Source of the DNA: Paenalcaligenes faecalis
GTDB taxonomy: Bacteria > Pseudomonadota > Gammaproteobacteria > Burkholderiales > Burkholderiaceae_B
Direction of reading: 5' to 3'
Assembly: GCF_027557445.1 (NCBI RefSeq)
Contig: NZ_CP106841.1
Span: 1,226,001 to 1,290,000 of the forward strand
Length of the DNA: 64,000 nt
Below the pieces are notes generated by a model. It did not search any database and had not been told where the DNA came from. It worked only from the letters and a program-made list of their open reading frames with translations. Below, one piece after another: positions 56,254-64,000 of the stretch. Position numbers and translations under genes: made by a program. Position 1 is the first letter of the stretch. Each line of letters starts with the position of its first letter.

Positions 56254-57120
56254 ATGATTAAAGGATTAATGATTACCCCACCTACTCTTGGACGCATTGC
56301 CATTGGTCGAGTGGTAGAAAAGAACGGTAAACGCCTGCCCATCAAAGACGATCAATTCACCATCACTAGCCAAGTACAAACCAAAGACGGCTGGATTCCT
56401 CACCCGCTAGATGAGACGTTACGTGACGGCAATAAAAAGTTACGCACTATTCCCATCCGTCTGCTCTTCAACGAGCCAGACCTTAACCTACGAGCCGAAT
56501 ACAGCCTGTTTGACCGCACGTCAGGCCGACCACTTTGCGTAGGTAATGGTGAGGTCTGTAAACGTGTCACACAAGGCGGCATGCAGTCCTTGGCCTGTCC
56601 TGCTCCCGACCAATGTGAGTTTGGGCAAAGCGGTTACTGTAAGCCCTACGGACGCTTGAATGTCGTGATTGATCAAGACGATGAACTGGGAACCTTTATC
56701 TTTAGAACCACGGGTTTTAACAGTATCCGTACCCTTGCAGCACGATTGCACTACTACCATGCGGTATCTGGAGGCTTATTAGCTTGCATGCCCTTAGAGC
56801 TCAAGCTACGAGGCAAGAGCACGACGCAAAGCTTTAGGTCTGCCATCTACTACGTAGACATGACCGTACGGGAAGGACTAAGCCTAGAGGAAGCCATTCA
56901 ACAAGCCCAAGCACTACATCAACAACGCCTCCAGTCGGGTTACGACCAAGCGGCTCTAGATAAGGCAGCACGACAGGGCTTTGCCAATGGGGCGTTTGAG
57001 GACAGTGAAGACGAGGCCTTAGAGGTCATCGAAGAGTTTTACCCTGAAGCCCACACACAAGCCCAACCTGCCCAATCCACTACCCTCGCTGAAAAGCTAG
57101 AGCAACGTGCAACGGCTTAA
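56254..57120 (+). CDS. Cys-rich element protein, recombination-directionality-factor-like
   Basis: 288 residues. It has RLLFNEPDLNLRAEYSLFD, a Cys cluster (LCVGNGEVCKR, LACPAPDQCEFGQSGYCKPYGRL) that probably binds zinc, and FRTTGFNSIRTLAARLHYY. Similar element proteins are labelled hydrolase/metal-binding or as relatives of the phiC31 gp3 recombination directionality factor. I assign only the family resemblance. Its role may be in excision or element replication. Confidence 0.65.
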   Translation: MIKGLMITPPTLGRIAIGRVVEKNGKRLPIKDDQFTITSQVQTKDGWIPHPLDETLRDGNKKLRTIPIRLLFNEPDLNLRAEYSLFDRTSGRPLCVGNGEVCKRVTQGGMQSLACPAPDQCEFGQSGYCKPYGRLNVVIDQDDELGTFIFRTTGFNSIRTLAARLHYYHAVSGGLLACMPLELKLRGKSTTQSFRSAIYYVDMTVREGLSLEEAIQQAQALHQQRLQSGYDQAALDKAARQGFANGAFEDSEDEALEVIEEFYPEAHTQAQPAQSTTLAEKLEQRATA

Positions 57121-57142
57121 CCCCTACCTATCCAAACAACAT

Positions 57143-57171
57143 AAACGCCACCCTAAAAGGTGGCGTTTTTT
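57143..57171 (+). terminator. Terminator between RDF-like and RadC-like genes
   Basis: AAACGCCACC / GGTGGCGTTT (10 bp, CTAAAA loop) with a T-run and ACG. Ends about 20 bases before the next ATG. Confidence 0.92.
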
Positions 57172-57190
57172 ACGTCTAAAGGAAATGATC

Positions 57191-57691
57191 ATGCGTTACC
57201 ACAAAATGAAAGCCTGCCCTAAGTCTGGCCTGTATCTGATGGAATCCAACGTACTCTCAGAAGCAGACATCTTAACCATGGCAAACCAGCTCGCTAGAAA
57301 GCGCCTAGCTAAAGGCCGCAGCATCAGCAGCCCACAAGCCGTTAAAACCTATTTACAAAACTTACTACAAGACTATGAGCATGAAATGTTTGCCGTGCTG
57401 TTATTGGACAACAAACACAAAGTAATTGGCTTTGAGGAGCTGTTTAGAGGCACCATCACCCAAGCCCCTGTTTACCCGAGAGAAGTGGTTAAGCTGGCGT
57501 TAGAACGCAATGCCGCTGCCATTATCATGACCCACAACCACCCATCGGGAGACCCTACGCCTAGTCAGGCAGACATTGAGCTGACGAGGCAGCTACGTGA
57601 TGCGTTGGCTTTGGTGGATGTGAGGGTGTTGGATCACATTGTGGTGGGGATGGAGGGGTGTGAGTCGTTGGCGGATCTCGGTCAGCTCTAA
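57191..57691 (+). CDS. RadC-like JAB/MPN-domain protein
   Basis: 166 residues from ATG 57191, chosen for the AAGGA site 8 bases upstream and because earlier starts would read through the terminator. The JAMM metalloprotease-like motif is intact: Glu in GFEELFRGT, then THNHPSGDPTPSQADIE. These short RadC (YkfG/YeeS-type) proteins are common on genomic islands; a DNA-repair role has been disputed, and function is unknown. Confidence 0.9.
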   Translation: MRYHKMKACPKSGLYLMESNVLSEADILTMANQLARKRLAKGRSISSPQAVKTYLQNLLQDYEHEMFAVLLLDNKHKVIGFEELFRGTITQAPVYPREVVKLALERNAAAIIMTHNHPSGDPTPSQADIELTRQLRDALALVDVRVLDHIVVGMEGCESLADLGQL

Positions 57692-57710
57692 ACCATAGAA
57701 GGAGCGTGTT

Positions 57711-57806
57711 ATGGCTTTTCTCTTCGCTGCCCTATTACTAGTCGGGTTCAGTTTCATTATCGCTGAAGGAGTCAAAGCCATTTGGAAGCAATGGTTTAAG
57801 AAGTGA
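57711..57806 (+). CDS. 31-residue membrane peptide
   Basis: A short frame with a good AAGGAG site 9 bases ahead of ATG. The peptide is MAFLFAALLLVGFSFIIAEG followed by VKAIWKQWFKK: one hydrophobic membrane helix with a basic, Trp-containing tail, consistent with a small inner-membrane protein. It lies 19 bases after the RadC-like gene and is followed by a terminator. Homologues and function are unknown. Confidence 0.6.
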   Translation: MAFLFAALLLVGFSFIIAEGVKAIWKQWFKK

Positions 57807-57813
57807 CGATGAA

Positions 57814-57844
57814 CCAAGCACTCGTAGCGGGTGCTTGGCTTGTT
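57814..57844 (+). terminator. Hairpin after the small membrane peptide
   Basis: CCAAGCAC (57814-57821) / GTGCTTGG (57831-57838) followed by CTTGTT. A weaker T-run than the other element terminators. Confidence 0.65.
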
Positions 57845-57859
57845 AATTAAAGCCAATTT

Positions 57860-58318
57860 TTACAACCACTTTCCTTTTACACCTAGATCCCGTCTAGAGA
57901 GCACCACCATTCGTTCTAGACATTGACGGGATTTTTGACCAAAAGGACCATATACATCACTTGGATCCGTGACGCTATAGTAATCAACCTTAAAACCTAC
58001 AAAAGAAGTCAAAGCATCCACCGCCTCGTTTGAAAATAGAAAAGCACCTAAATCCCGATGCTTTCTAATCTTGGCTGTAGCCTCCCGTATCTCTTGACTG
58101 ATAGTCTCTGGCTCAGAAGGAGAGCTCTCCCAATTCCTATTTCTCTCCTCATATATCGCTACTAGATCAGATAAGCTCTCAATCACTGATCGGTAAGCAT
58201 CCACTCTCATTTCCCACCACTTCTCATGTTTATAGCGACGTAACGCTAAAAGCGCACCAAACACACCTGATAGAAAGCCTACCACCCCAAGCTTTAAAAG
58301 CTCTACGATTACACTCAT
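57860..58318 (-). CDS. Membrane-anchored protein of unknown function
   Basis: 152 residues. One N-terminal membrane helix (about 7-26, GVVGFLSGVFGALLAL) followed by a mostly helical, charged cytoplasmic part (YRSVIESLSDLVAIYEERNRNWE, ISQEIREATAKIRKHRDLGAFLF). I recognise no family. It lies downstream of hsdR on the same strand with a 38-base gap, so it might be expressed with the restriction locus. Plausible ATG start at 58318. Confidence 0.65.
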   Translation of the reverse strand: MSVIVELLKLGVVGFLSGVFGALLALRRYKHEKWWEMRVDAYRSVIESLSDLVAIYEERNRNWESSPSEPETISQEIREATAKIRKHRDLGAFLFSNEAVDALTSFVGFKVDYYSVTDPSDVYGPFGQKSRQCLERMVVLSRRDLGVKGKWL

Positions 58319-58356
58319 CTTAAGTCACCAAAAAAGATGAATAAGCCGTAGCAAGC

Positions 58357-61300
58357 TCATACCCTTCCTCCCACACCCTTAAATTTCTCCACAAAAGCAG
58401 AGATTTTTTGGAGGACAGTTTGCTTTTTAATTAAAAACTTCGGGTTTAGCGGGCTCATCTTAGGCAGCAATTCATTCAATGCCGTACCTTGTTCGCTGGC
58501 GTACTCACGTCGTAATGAGATGCTCAGGTAACGTCTGGCAGCGTCACTATTCAGGTTTTCTTCGGCAATCAGTGCTTCGGCTTCGCGTTTTTGTTCGTCT
58601 TGAGCGTAGTTGAAAAACGCCTCAATAACACTGGCTTTATCCCCTATCTGATCCAGATCCGTTTGATTAATAAAATCCACAACCAAACTTTCTTTGGCTC
58701 GATTGCCTAAGCTGGCACGGATCATCCGACGCACTTCATCCACTAACTCAGCCTTGCTCTTATTTTTTTTGTTTTGCTCAAAGATCAGCTCCAGAATGTA
58801 ATCAAGGTTGATCTCTTGTGATTTAAGCAAATCCACCTCAAACACCACATCATCCCAGTCAATGGTGGATTGGCTCTGTTGCTCTCCTGCTTTTTGGCGA
58901 CGCTGCCAATCACGAATATCGTTATAGGTAGAGCGATAATCTTGCACCTTACGCTCAGCGGGCAGCCGTATGATTTGCAGCTCAGCCAGCTTTTCATCAT
59001 CAAGGTAATGCTCGGCCTTAAAGGCCTCTACGGCCTGTGCATCGCTCAGGTCTAGGTTTTGTAAGGCTTTAAGGCTGGCGTACTCATCGTAGTTTTGCAA
59101 AATGTTCTCAACGCGCAAATACTCACCAAATAGCTTAGCGAAGGCTTTTTTGTCGGCCTCTTTTTCTATGGCGGATGGGTCAGGAAAGCGCTGCTCCAGC
59201 TCGCTAACCACGTCCATAAAGCCGCGCCGTGCTTCACCGGTTACCACATCCGTAAAGCCCTCCATGTATTCCTTATAGCTTTTCTCTAAAACCACGTTTT
59301 TGGTATTTTTGTCGCCAAACAGGGTAATGGCATCAATGGTGGCTTTTTCCAAATCTCGGAAGGTGACGATATTACCAAAAGTTTTGGTGGCATCGTAAAT
59401 ACGATTGGTACGCGAGTAGGCCTGCATTAAGCCGTGGTAACGCAGGTTTTTATCCACGAATAGGGTATTGAGCGTCGGTGCATCAAAGCCAGTGAGGAAC
59501 ATACCCACCACAATCAGCAGATCAATCTCCTGCGATTTCACCCGTTTGGCCAAGTCGCGGTAGTAGTTTTGGAAACCGTTACTATCCACGCTAAAGTTGG
59601 TTTTGAAAAACGTGTTGTAGTCATCTATCGCTGAGCTCAAAAACTCTTTGGCGCTGCTGTTCATGGCCGACACTTCAAAGCTTTCATCGGCAATATCGCC
59701 AATAGCGTCTTGTTCCTCGTTAGCCGCAAAAGAAAATATCGTGGCAATTTTTAACGGCTTGTCTGCGTCTTGTTGCAGTTGGTTCAAGGTTTCATAGTAC
59801 AGTTTGGCGGCATCCACGCTGCTGACCGCAAACATGGCATTAAAGCCTTGGTTATTGCCTCGCAGGCGGTGGGTTTTCTGAGGAAAGTGGGTCAGCACAT
59901 ACTGCGATATCTCGCGAATCCGTTCGGGGTGCAATAAGGCTTGCTTATTTTCTAGCGCACTCAGCTTTTTCTCGTCCTGCTCTTGCTCCAGCGCCTTAAA
60001 CTGCGGGCGGACATCGTTGTAGTCCACCTTAAACTTCAACACTTTTTCATCCCGAATGGCATCGGTAATCACATACGAATGCAGCTCGCGACCAAACACG
60101 CTGGCCGTGGTTTCAGCCCCCAAAGCGTTCTCTACAAAAATCGGTGTGCCGGTAAAGCCAAACTGGTAATAATGCTTAAATTTCTTTTGCAGATTTTTCT
60201 GCGCCTCACCAAACTGGCTGCGGTGACATTCGTCAAAAATGAACACCACCTGCTTGTTATAAATAGGCAAGCTTGCCTCGCCCTTGATCAGGTTATTCAG
60301 CTTTTGAATGGTGGTAACGATAATCTTGTTATCGTCTTTATCCAAATTGCGCTTAAGGCCAGCGGTGCTGTCAGAGCCGTTCACACTATCCGGTGAAAAG
60401 CGCTGGTACTCCTTCATGGTCTGGTAATCGAGGTCTTTCCTATCGACCACAAAGAACACCTTATCGATAAAATCCAGCTCGGTGGCTAGCCGCGCCGCTT
60501 TAAAACTGGTCAGCGTTTTACCCGAGCCTGTGGTATGCCAAATAAAACCACCACCCTCTGGAGTACTCCATTTTTTGCTGGCAAAAGCACTCTTGATCTT
60601 CCACAGAATCCGCTCGGTGGCGGCAATTTGGTAGGGACGCATCACCAGCAAAGTGTCGCTCACATCAAACACCGAGTAATGCAGCAACACGTTCAGCAAG
60701 GTGTTTTTTTGAAAGAAGGTCGCAGTAAAGTCTTTTAAATCTTTAATCAGACTGTTATCGGCTTCGGCCCAGTTCATGCTGAAGTCGAAGCTGTTTTTAT
60801 CGCGCTTAGTCGTGTTGGCAAAATAACGGGTATCGGTACCGTTAGAGATCACAAACAACTGCAAATACTTATACAGCGAGTTGTCTGAGTTAAAGCTCTC
60901 TTTGCTGTAGCGGTGTATCTGATTAAAGGCTTCACGAATAGCAACACCACGCTTTTTCAGCTCGATATGCACCAGCGGTAAACCGTTCACGAGTATCGTC
61001 ACATCGTAGCGGTTCGTGTAGCTGCCGGTTTGCTCAAACTGCCTAATCACCTGCAACTTGTTGCGGGCAAGGGTGTGTTTATCGACCAGATAAATGTTTT
61101 GAATGCGACCGTCGTCAAACACAAAATCCAGAATGTAATCATCGTGAATTTTACGGGTTTTGTCGGTAATGCTGTCGCTGGGTTTATCCAGATAGCTCTC
61201 TACAAAGCGCTGCCACTCCCCTTCCGTGAACACCACCTTATTCAAGGCTTGCAGCTGCTCTCGCACATTGGCCAGCATGGCTTGTGGGCTGTTCAGCCCT

Positions 61301-61455
61301 GCTACGTACTCATAGCCTTGATTTTGCAAATCTTGGATCAGCTCTTGTTCGAGCGCATCTTCGCTTTGATAGCTTTCCGCGATTTGCCAGTTTTTAGTGT
61401 ATTTGTCCAACACAATAAAGTTGTTGGATTCGGCAATAGCTTTGTAATTGGTCAT
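58357..61455 (-). CDS. hsdR: Type I restriction enzyme motor/nuclease subunit HsdR (type IC-like)
   Basis: 1032 residues, close to EcoR124I HsdR. The nuclease core has Asp151, Glu165 and Lys167 ([12 protein letters not shown]), the same numbers as in EcoR124I. SF2 motor: Walker [12 protein letters not shown] at about 307-317, [10 protein letters not shown] at 408, FGFTGTPIF at 432, and a later motif [20 protein letters not shown]. The C-terminal helical part contacts the methylase. Start shares one base with the prrC stop (TAATG). Confidence 0.95.
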   Translation of the reverse strand: MTNYKAIAESNNFIVLDKYTKNWQIAESYQSEDALEQELIQDLQNQGYEYVAGLNSPQAMLANVREQLQALNKVVFTEGEWQRFVESYLDKPSDSITDKTRKIHDDYILDFVFDDGRIQNIYLVDKHTLARNKLQVIRQFEQTGSYTNRYDVTILVNGLPLVHIELKKRGVAIREAFNQIHRYSKESFNSDNSLYKYLQLFVISNGTDTRYFANTTKRDKNSFDFSMNWAEADNSLIKDLKDFTATFFQKNTLLNVLLHYSVFDVSDTLLVMRPYQIAATERILWKIKSAFASKKWSTPEGGGFIWHTTGSGKTLTSFKAARLATELDFIDKVFFVVDRKDLDYQTMKEYQRFSPDSVNGSDSTAGLKRNLDKDDNKIIVTTIQKLNNLIKGEASLPIYNKQVVFIFDECHRSQFGEAQKNLQKKFKHYYQFGFTGTPIFVENALGAETTASVFGRELHSYVITDAIRDEKVLKFKVDYNDVRPQFKALEQEQDEKKLSALENKQALLHPERIREISQYVLTHFPQKTHRLRGNNQGFNAMFAVSSVDAAKLYYETLNQLQQDADKPLKIATIFSFAANEEQDAIGDIADESFEVSAMNSSAKEFLSSAIDDYNTFFKTNFSVDSNGFQNYYRDLAKRVKSQEIDLLIVVGMFLTGFDAPTLNTLFVDKNLRYHGLMQAYSRTNRIYDATKTFGNIVTFRDLEKATIDAITLFGDKNTKNVVLEKSYKEYMEGFTDVVTGEARRGFMDVVSELEQRFPDPSAIEKEADKKAFAKLFGEYLRVENILQNYDEYASLKALQNLDLSDAQAVEAFKAEHYLDDEKLAELQIIRLPAERKVQDYRSTYNDIRDWQRRQKAGEQQSQSTIDWDDVVFEVDLLKSQEINLDYILELIFEQNKKNKSKAELVDEVRRMIRASLGNRAKESLVVDFINQTDLDQIGDKASVIEAFFNYAQDEQKREAEALIAEENLNSDAARRYLSISLRREYASEQGTALNELLPKMSPLNPKFLIKKQTVLQKISAFVEKFKGVGGRV

Positions 61456-62675
61456 TACCCTCTTTGCCTCCTGAAGCCATAGGTGCTGGTCAAATAGCTC
61501 ACCAGCTCAGCCAGATTTTCTTCATCTTTTGGTTCAATGTCTGTGATTTCTTCACCAGCATGGGCAGAATGGCTAGAAAGATTCATGAGTCTAGCTGCGA
61601 ATGGATTGGGCAAGCCTTCGTTTGTTTTTTCAAGAAGGTCCTCCCAGCGTGAATAGCCTAAGAATGTTGCTGTTTTCTCTAAGATATTTCTTAAAAAAGC
61701 GAAGTGATATTTTCTGATATTCTGATCATTTATAGCTTTACGCACTTCTGACAATAAGAATAAATGATAGGAAAAAGGGTGGTCATTTGAAGTAAATAAC
61801 TCAAAGGTACCGTCAGCTTGTTTTTCTAGCCTATATTTTTCTGACTGACCGCGCTTGTATAAATACGCTGGAGACCCGTCCTGGACTGGATTTTTAAGGT
61901 CGTTACTGAGCTCATTGTGTAAGACATTATAAAACAGAGGGCTATGCGTTGTGATGACGAACTTTAAGCCCTTCCCCTCATGGTAGTGACTTCTTTTAAT
62001 TAGATTCGCCAGATCAACTGCGAGTTCGATCAGGTGAGTGTCATCCAGAGAGCTCACAGGATCATCAATAAACACGTATTCCAATTGATCAAATTGATTG
62101 TCCTCTCGTTTAGCATGATCAAGCTCGTTAAGGTTTGACGTAACCTCTTGTAATAGCGTATAGAAAATACTCCAGACAAAACTTCTCTCTTCGCCTTTAG
62201 ATATTTTCATCCTACCTGAGCTCTCAGATCCTGTCTCAAAGGAAAAAGTTACCTCGGGATACGTTTTCTCGCCTGTTTTTTTACCTAATCTGATGATATC
62301 GCTCTCATGAAATAACGGCATTAGCTTATCATTGGTGTAGCGTTGAAAATTCTTCACAATGTCAGTATCGCCGCGCTCCCTCAATATCCAATCAGTGAAC
62401 GTATTTGGCTGTATCTTTAGCTTAGGATCTGCATCGGAAACTATGTCGTTATCCCAGTAAAACAGATCTTCTGTAAAGGCGTTGTAATACAGAATTTTGC
62501 TTCGTGACAACCCTACTTCATCGCCATTTTCGGCATCGATTTCCTTAGGTGCAATCAACTCTTTAAATTCACGTGACAAACGTGTTTTACCCGTACCATT
62601 GAAGGCATAAATTAACTGGACCTTTTTGTTTGAAGATCTTAGCTGCTCCGCAATCTGCTTTAACGTCTTGCTCAT
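61455..62675 (-). CDS. prrC: PrrC-like anticodon nuclease
   Basis: 406 residues. The N-terminal ABC-type ATPase has Walker [12 protein letters not shown] at about 24-34, the PrrC-specific [18 protein letters not shown] at 60-77, signature-like [10 protein letters not shown], Walker [13 protein letters not shown] at 201-212 and ITTHSP. The C-terminal nuclease region has Arg329, Glu333 and His369, the same Arg-x3-Glu...His arrangement as the E. coli PrrC triad (Arg320, Glu324, His356). Known PrrC cuts tRNA-Lys when a phage disarms the linked type IC enzyme. Order hsdS-prrC-hsdR matches the prr locus. Confidence 0.9.
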   Translation of the reverse strand: MSKTLKQIAEQLRSSNKKVQLIYAFNGTGKTRLSREFKELIAPKEIDAENGDEVGLSRSKILYYNAFTEDLFYWDNDIVSDADPKLKIQPNTFTDWILRERGDTDIVKNFQRYTNDKLMPLFHESDIIRLGKKTGEKTYPEVTFSFETGSESSGRMKISKGEERSFVWSIFYTLLQEVTSNLNELDHAKREDNQFDQLEYVFIDDPVSSLDDTHLIELAVDLANLIKRSHYHEGKGLKFVITTHSPLFYNVLHNELSNDLKNPVQDGSPAYLYKRGQSEKYRLEKQADGTFELFTSNDHPFSYHLFLLSEVRKAINDQNIRKYHFAFLRNILEKTATFLGYSRWEDLLEKTNEGLPNPFAARLMNLSSHSAHAGEEITDIEPKDEENLAELVSYLTSTYGFRRQRG

Positions 62676-62676
62676 A

Positions 62677-63849
62677 TCAGGCCACTACCTCATCTTCCGA
62701 CCTCGGGAAACTCAGCAATAGGTCGCGGTAGTATTCATACTGCTGTTGGCGCAGCTCGATTTCGCGGGGTAAGCCTTCGGTGATCGACGTAGTGAGAGTG
62801 TCGAACTTGTCGAGAATGGCGACGATACGCTCTTTTCCTTCAAATGTCGGATTTGGAATTGGGATACTTTCCAGATTCTTTTTATTCAGTTTTGGCTGTG
62901 CTGCGCCTGAAATATATGGTGTTAAGTCAATACTGTTTAAATAGTACTCAATGTACTTTCTCTCCTCATAGGTATCGAAGCTCAACACGTGAGCATGATT
63001 GTTTACCCACGTCTTACCACTGATACTGAAAGCTATTGGAGTGTTGCGAGCTAATAGGTTTGCGCCATCTTCAGAAACGAGTAAAAAGTCGCCATCGAAA
63101 ATATAATCTTTTACATAGTCGACGATACCAGACGCTCCGTAGTAAGGAATTTCACCTGGCTCTCTTAAGCCGCTCGTGATTGGCTTTCTTTTTGGGTTAT
63201 GATTAAACGCTAGCTCCCCCAACGTCTTCCACTCCACCTCTCCTTCTTCAAAATTCAACAATTGGTCGCGATAGTAGTTGTATTGTTGCCTGCGTAGGTT
63301 AAGCTCGGCGGTCAGCTCGGCGGTCATGGCGGTAAATGCGTCTAGAATACGGACGATTTCGGCCTGAATTTCCAGCGATTTTTTGGGGTTGTCTGGGCAG
63401 GGGATGGGGATTTGAAACTTATCAGTATCCGGCGTTGCAATTTGCGGCATTTGCATTCTGCTACCAAGATTTTGAAAATGATGCTCATTAAGCTTCAGAA
63501 AATGATAAATGTATTTGATATTGACCATTTTCCCGCTGGCGTTATAGGACCACATCTCGTTCTTATGTGAGAATGGCTTGTCGTAATATTCAAATTCAAT
63601 TACGCCACGTGATTTAACAATAATAGAAGGCTCTTTATTTATATCGCTTTCGGGAATATCCCCAACATCTACAAATGCTACTGTTTTACCTCCTGCAAAA
63701 ACTTTGATTGGAGCTCCCTCTTTATGGAGTTCTCTCATTTGGCCAGCTGTGATCTTTGTGCCTTTTGTACGAACGAGCACCTCCCCCAACTCCTTCCACT
63801 CCACCTCAACCCCATCCAATAGCTTTTCAATAAATCCTAAGTTATTCAT
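62677..63849 (-). CDS. hsdS: Type I restriction specificity subunit HsdS
   Basis: 390 residues with two target-recognition domains, each beginning with a similar EVEWKxLGE segment (about residues 14 and 203) and ending with a conserved helical spacer (IVRILDAFTAMTAELTAEL...YYRDQLLNF and IVAILDKFDTLTTSITEGL...YYRDLLLSF). The internal repeat is reflected in a 27-base near-identical direct repeat. Start overlaps the end of the upstream gene by 8 bases; stop is one base from prrC. Target sequence cannot be predicted. Confidence 0.94.
   Translation of the reverse strand: MNNLGFIEKLLDGVEVEWKELGEVLVRTKGTKITAGQMRELHKEGAPIKVFAGGKTVAFVDVGDIPESDINKEPSIIVKSRGVIEFEYYDKPFSHKNEMWSYNASGKMVNIKYIYHFLKLNEHHFQNLGSRMQMPQIATPDTDKFQIPIPCPDNPKKSLEIQAEIVRILDAFTAMTAELTAELNLRRQQYNYYRDQLLNFEEGEVEWKTLGELAFNHNPKRKPITSGLREPGEIPYYGASGIVDYVKDYIFDGDFLLVSEDGANLLARNTPIAFSISGKTWVNNHAHVLSFDTYEERKYIEYYLNSIDLTPYISGAAQPKLNKKNLESIPIPNPTFEGKERIVAILDKFDTLTTSITEGLPREIELRQQQYEYYRDLLLSFPRSEDEVVA
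63214..63240. repeat. 27-base direct repeat in hsdS, copy A
   Basis: Matches copy B (63781-63807) at 25 of 27 positions. It encodes the EVEWKTLGE segment at the start of the second recognition half. Confidence 0.85.
63781..63807. repeat. 27-base direct repeat in hsdS, copy B
   Basis: Pairs with copy A; the 567-base offset is 189 codons, so the two are in the same reading frame. It encodes EVEWKELGE at the start of the first recognition half. Confidence 0.85.
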
Positions 63850-64000
63850 TCTTATCTCCTAAGCTGCGCTGCAAATCCTGTTCAAGCATGGCAGCCAGTT
63901 CTTCTTCGGTGGGCAGCATGGTTTGGTATTTAGAGGCAAAGAGCTGTTTGCTTTCGCTCAGTACCGAGTAGTGCACTAGGGTTTCATCTTTATCAGCACA
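63842..64000 (-). CDS. C-terminus of a YhcG-like (DUF1016) PDDEXK nuclease, partial
   Basis: The last 52 residues of a gene entering from the right edge: CADKDETLVHYSVL, then QLFASKYQTMLPTEEELAAML and an acidic/basic tail ending DKNE. This resembles the end of YhcG/DUF1016 PDDEXK-nuclease-domain proteins, which are often embedded in type I restriction operons between hsdM and hsdS. It does not look like an HsdM end. The stop lies within the hsdS start region. Identification rests on a short segment. Confidence 0.55.
   Translation of the reverse strand, partial: CADKDETLVHYSVLSESKQLFASKYQTMLPTEEELAAMLEQDLQRSLGDKNE

Larger units (their letters stand above)
50922..64000 (+). mobile_element. Integrative element (left part; right end outside the window)
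   Basis: Begins between yicC and a P4-type integrase and carries typical integrative-element genes (DUF932, YqaJ exonuclease, RDF-like protein, RadC-like JAB protein) plus a type I restriction locus. No tRNA or tmRNA flanks the integrase, and no attachment repeat could be paired because the other end is not in view. The exact left boundary is unresolved within about 50922-51099. Confidence 0.8.

Noticed and set aside
59983-61482. Long open frames on the plus strand opposite hsdR (59983-60396, 61030-61482)
   Set aside because: They are antisense shadows of a strongly conserved hsdR frame, have no family resemblance and lack convincing ribosome sites.
63842-64000. Initial guess that the right-edge fragment is the end of hsdM
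   Set aside because: The residues (HYSVLSESKQLFASKYQTMLPTEEE in part) do not resemble an HsdM C-terminus and fit the YhcG/DUF1016 ending better.
1-64000. CRISPR arrays, rRNA, tRNA or insertion sequences
   Set aside because: No regularly spaced repeats, no tRNA-like cloverleaf near either integrase, no transposase-like frame and no rRNA sequence were recognised by reading; a tRNAscan/Infernal run would settle tRNA and tmRNA.

Overview
The window reads as chromosomal DNA of a Gram-negative betaproteobacterium, most likely a moderate-to-low-GC member of Burkholderiales/Alcaligenaceae. This is inferred from gene content and order (oxyR-recG, rph-rdgB-hemW, ratA-rnfH beside smpB, ugp and liv importers, class II fumarase) and not from an rRNA gene; no rRNA or tRNA gene was found. 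Positions 1-51,000 are mostly core chromosome. From about 51,000 to the right edge it is an integrative mobile element.

Layout: 1-1454, truncated peptide-type solute-binding protein. 1635-9577, housekeeping genes: type II NADH dehydrogenase, SmpB, RatA/RnfH, YgfZ, then an mltG-tmk-holB-tatD-ankyrin run. 9652-13936, the leftward ugpBAEC glycerol-3-phosphate importer. 14111-15510, proC and a queuosine-precursor transporter. 15695-19314, livHMGF; its probable binding protein, livK, is separate at 35369. 19395-25802, a glutathione transferase, an S9 peptidase, an SDR-epd-fumC run and a universal stress protein. 25933-28079, a small cytochrome c and modD, preceded by frameshifted and deleted remains of a molybdate/tungstate importer. 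28155-30549, a tyrosine recombinase divergent from a KfrA-like coiled-coil DNA-binding protein, with four inverted repeats between them. 30676-38135, a LysR regulator, cytochrome b561 with two YceI proteins, redox enzymes, livK, dps and oxyR. 38136-45325, recG, ridA, fpr and a Fur-box-preceded fbpABC iron importer. 45334-50921, glnA, hemW, rdgB, rph and yicC.

The integrative element begins with a P4-type integrase (51100). A scar follows, made of a DarG C-terminal fragment and a phosphoribosyltransferase fragment in opposite orientations. Next comes a rightward row of element genes: Zn-ribbon/glycine-zipper, DUF932, YqaJ exonuclease, an RDF-like protein, a RadC-like JAB protein and a 31-residue membrane peptide. 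Four of these genes are directly preceded by an intrinsic terminator that ends only about 18-22 bases before the start codon, three of them with a shared flank (T-run, ACG, AGGA, ATCATG). On the opposite strand is a type IC-like restriction locus in the order YhcG-like nuclease tail - hsdS - prrC - hsdR, whose PrrC-like anticodon nuclease keeps an Arg-x3-Glu...His set matching the known catalytic residues.

The strongest leads are (1) the repeated terminator-Shine-Dalgarno module in the element, (2) the PrrC/HsdR/HsdS locus, including an in-frame 27-base repeat inside hsdS, (3) the recombinase/KfrA-like divergent pair with its palindrome-rich spacer, and (4) the decayed molybdate/tungstate importer feeding into an intact modD.
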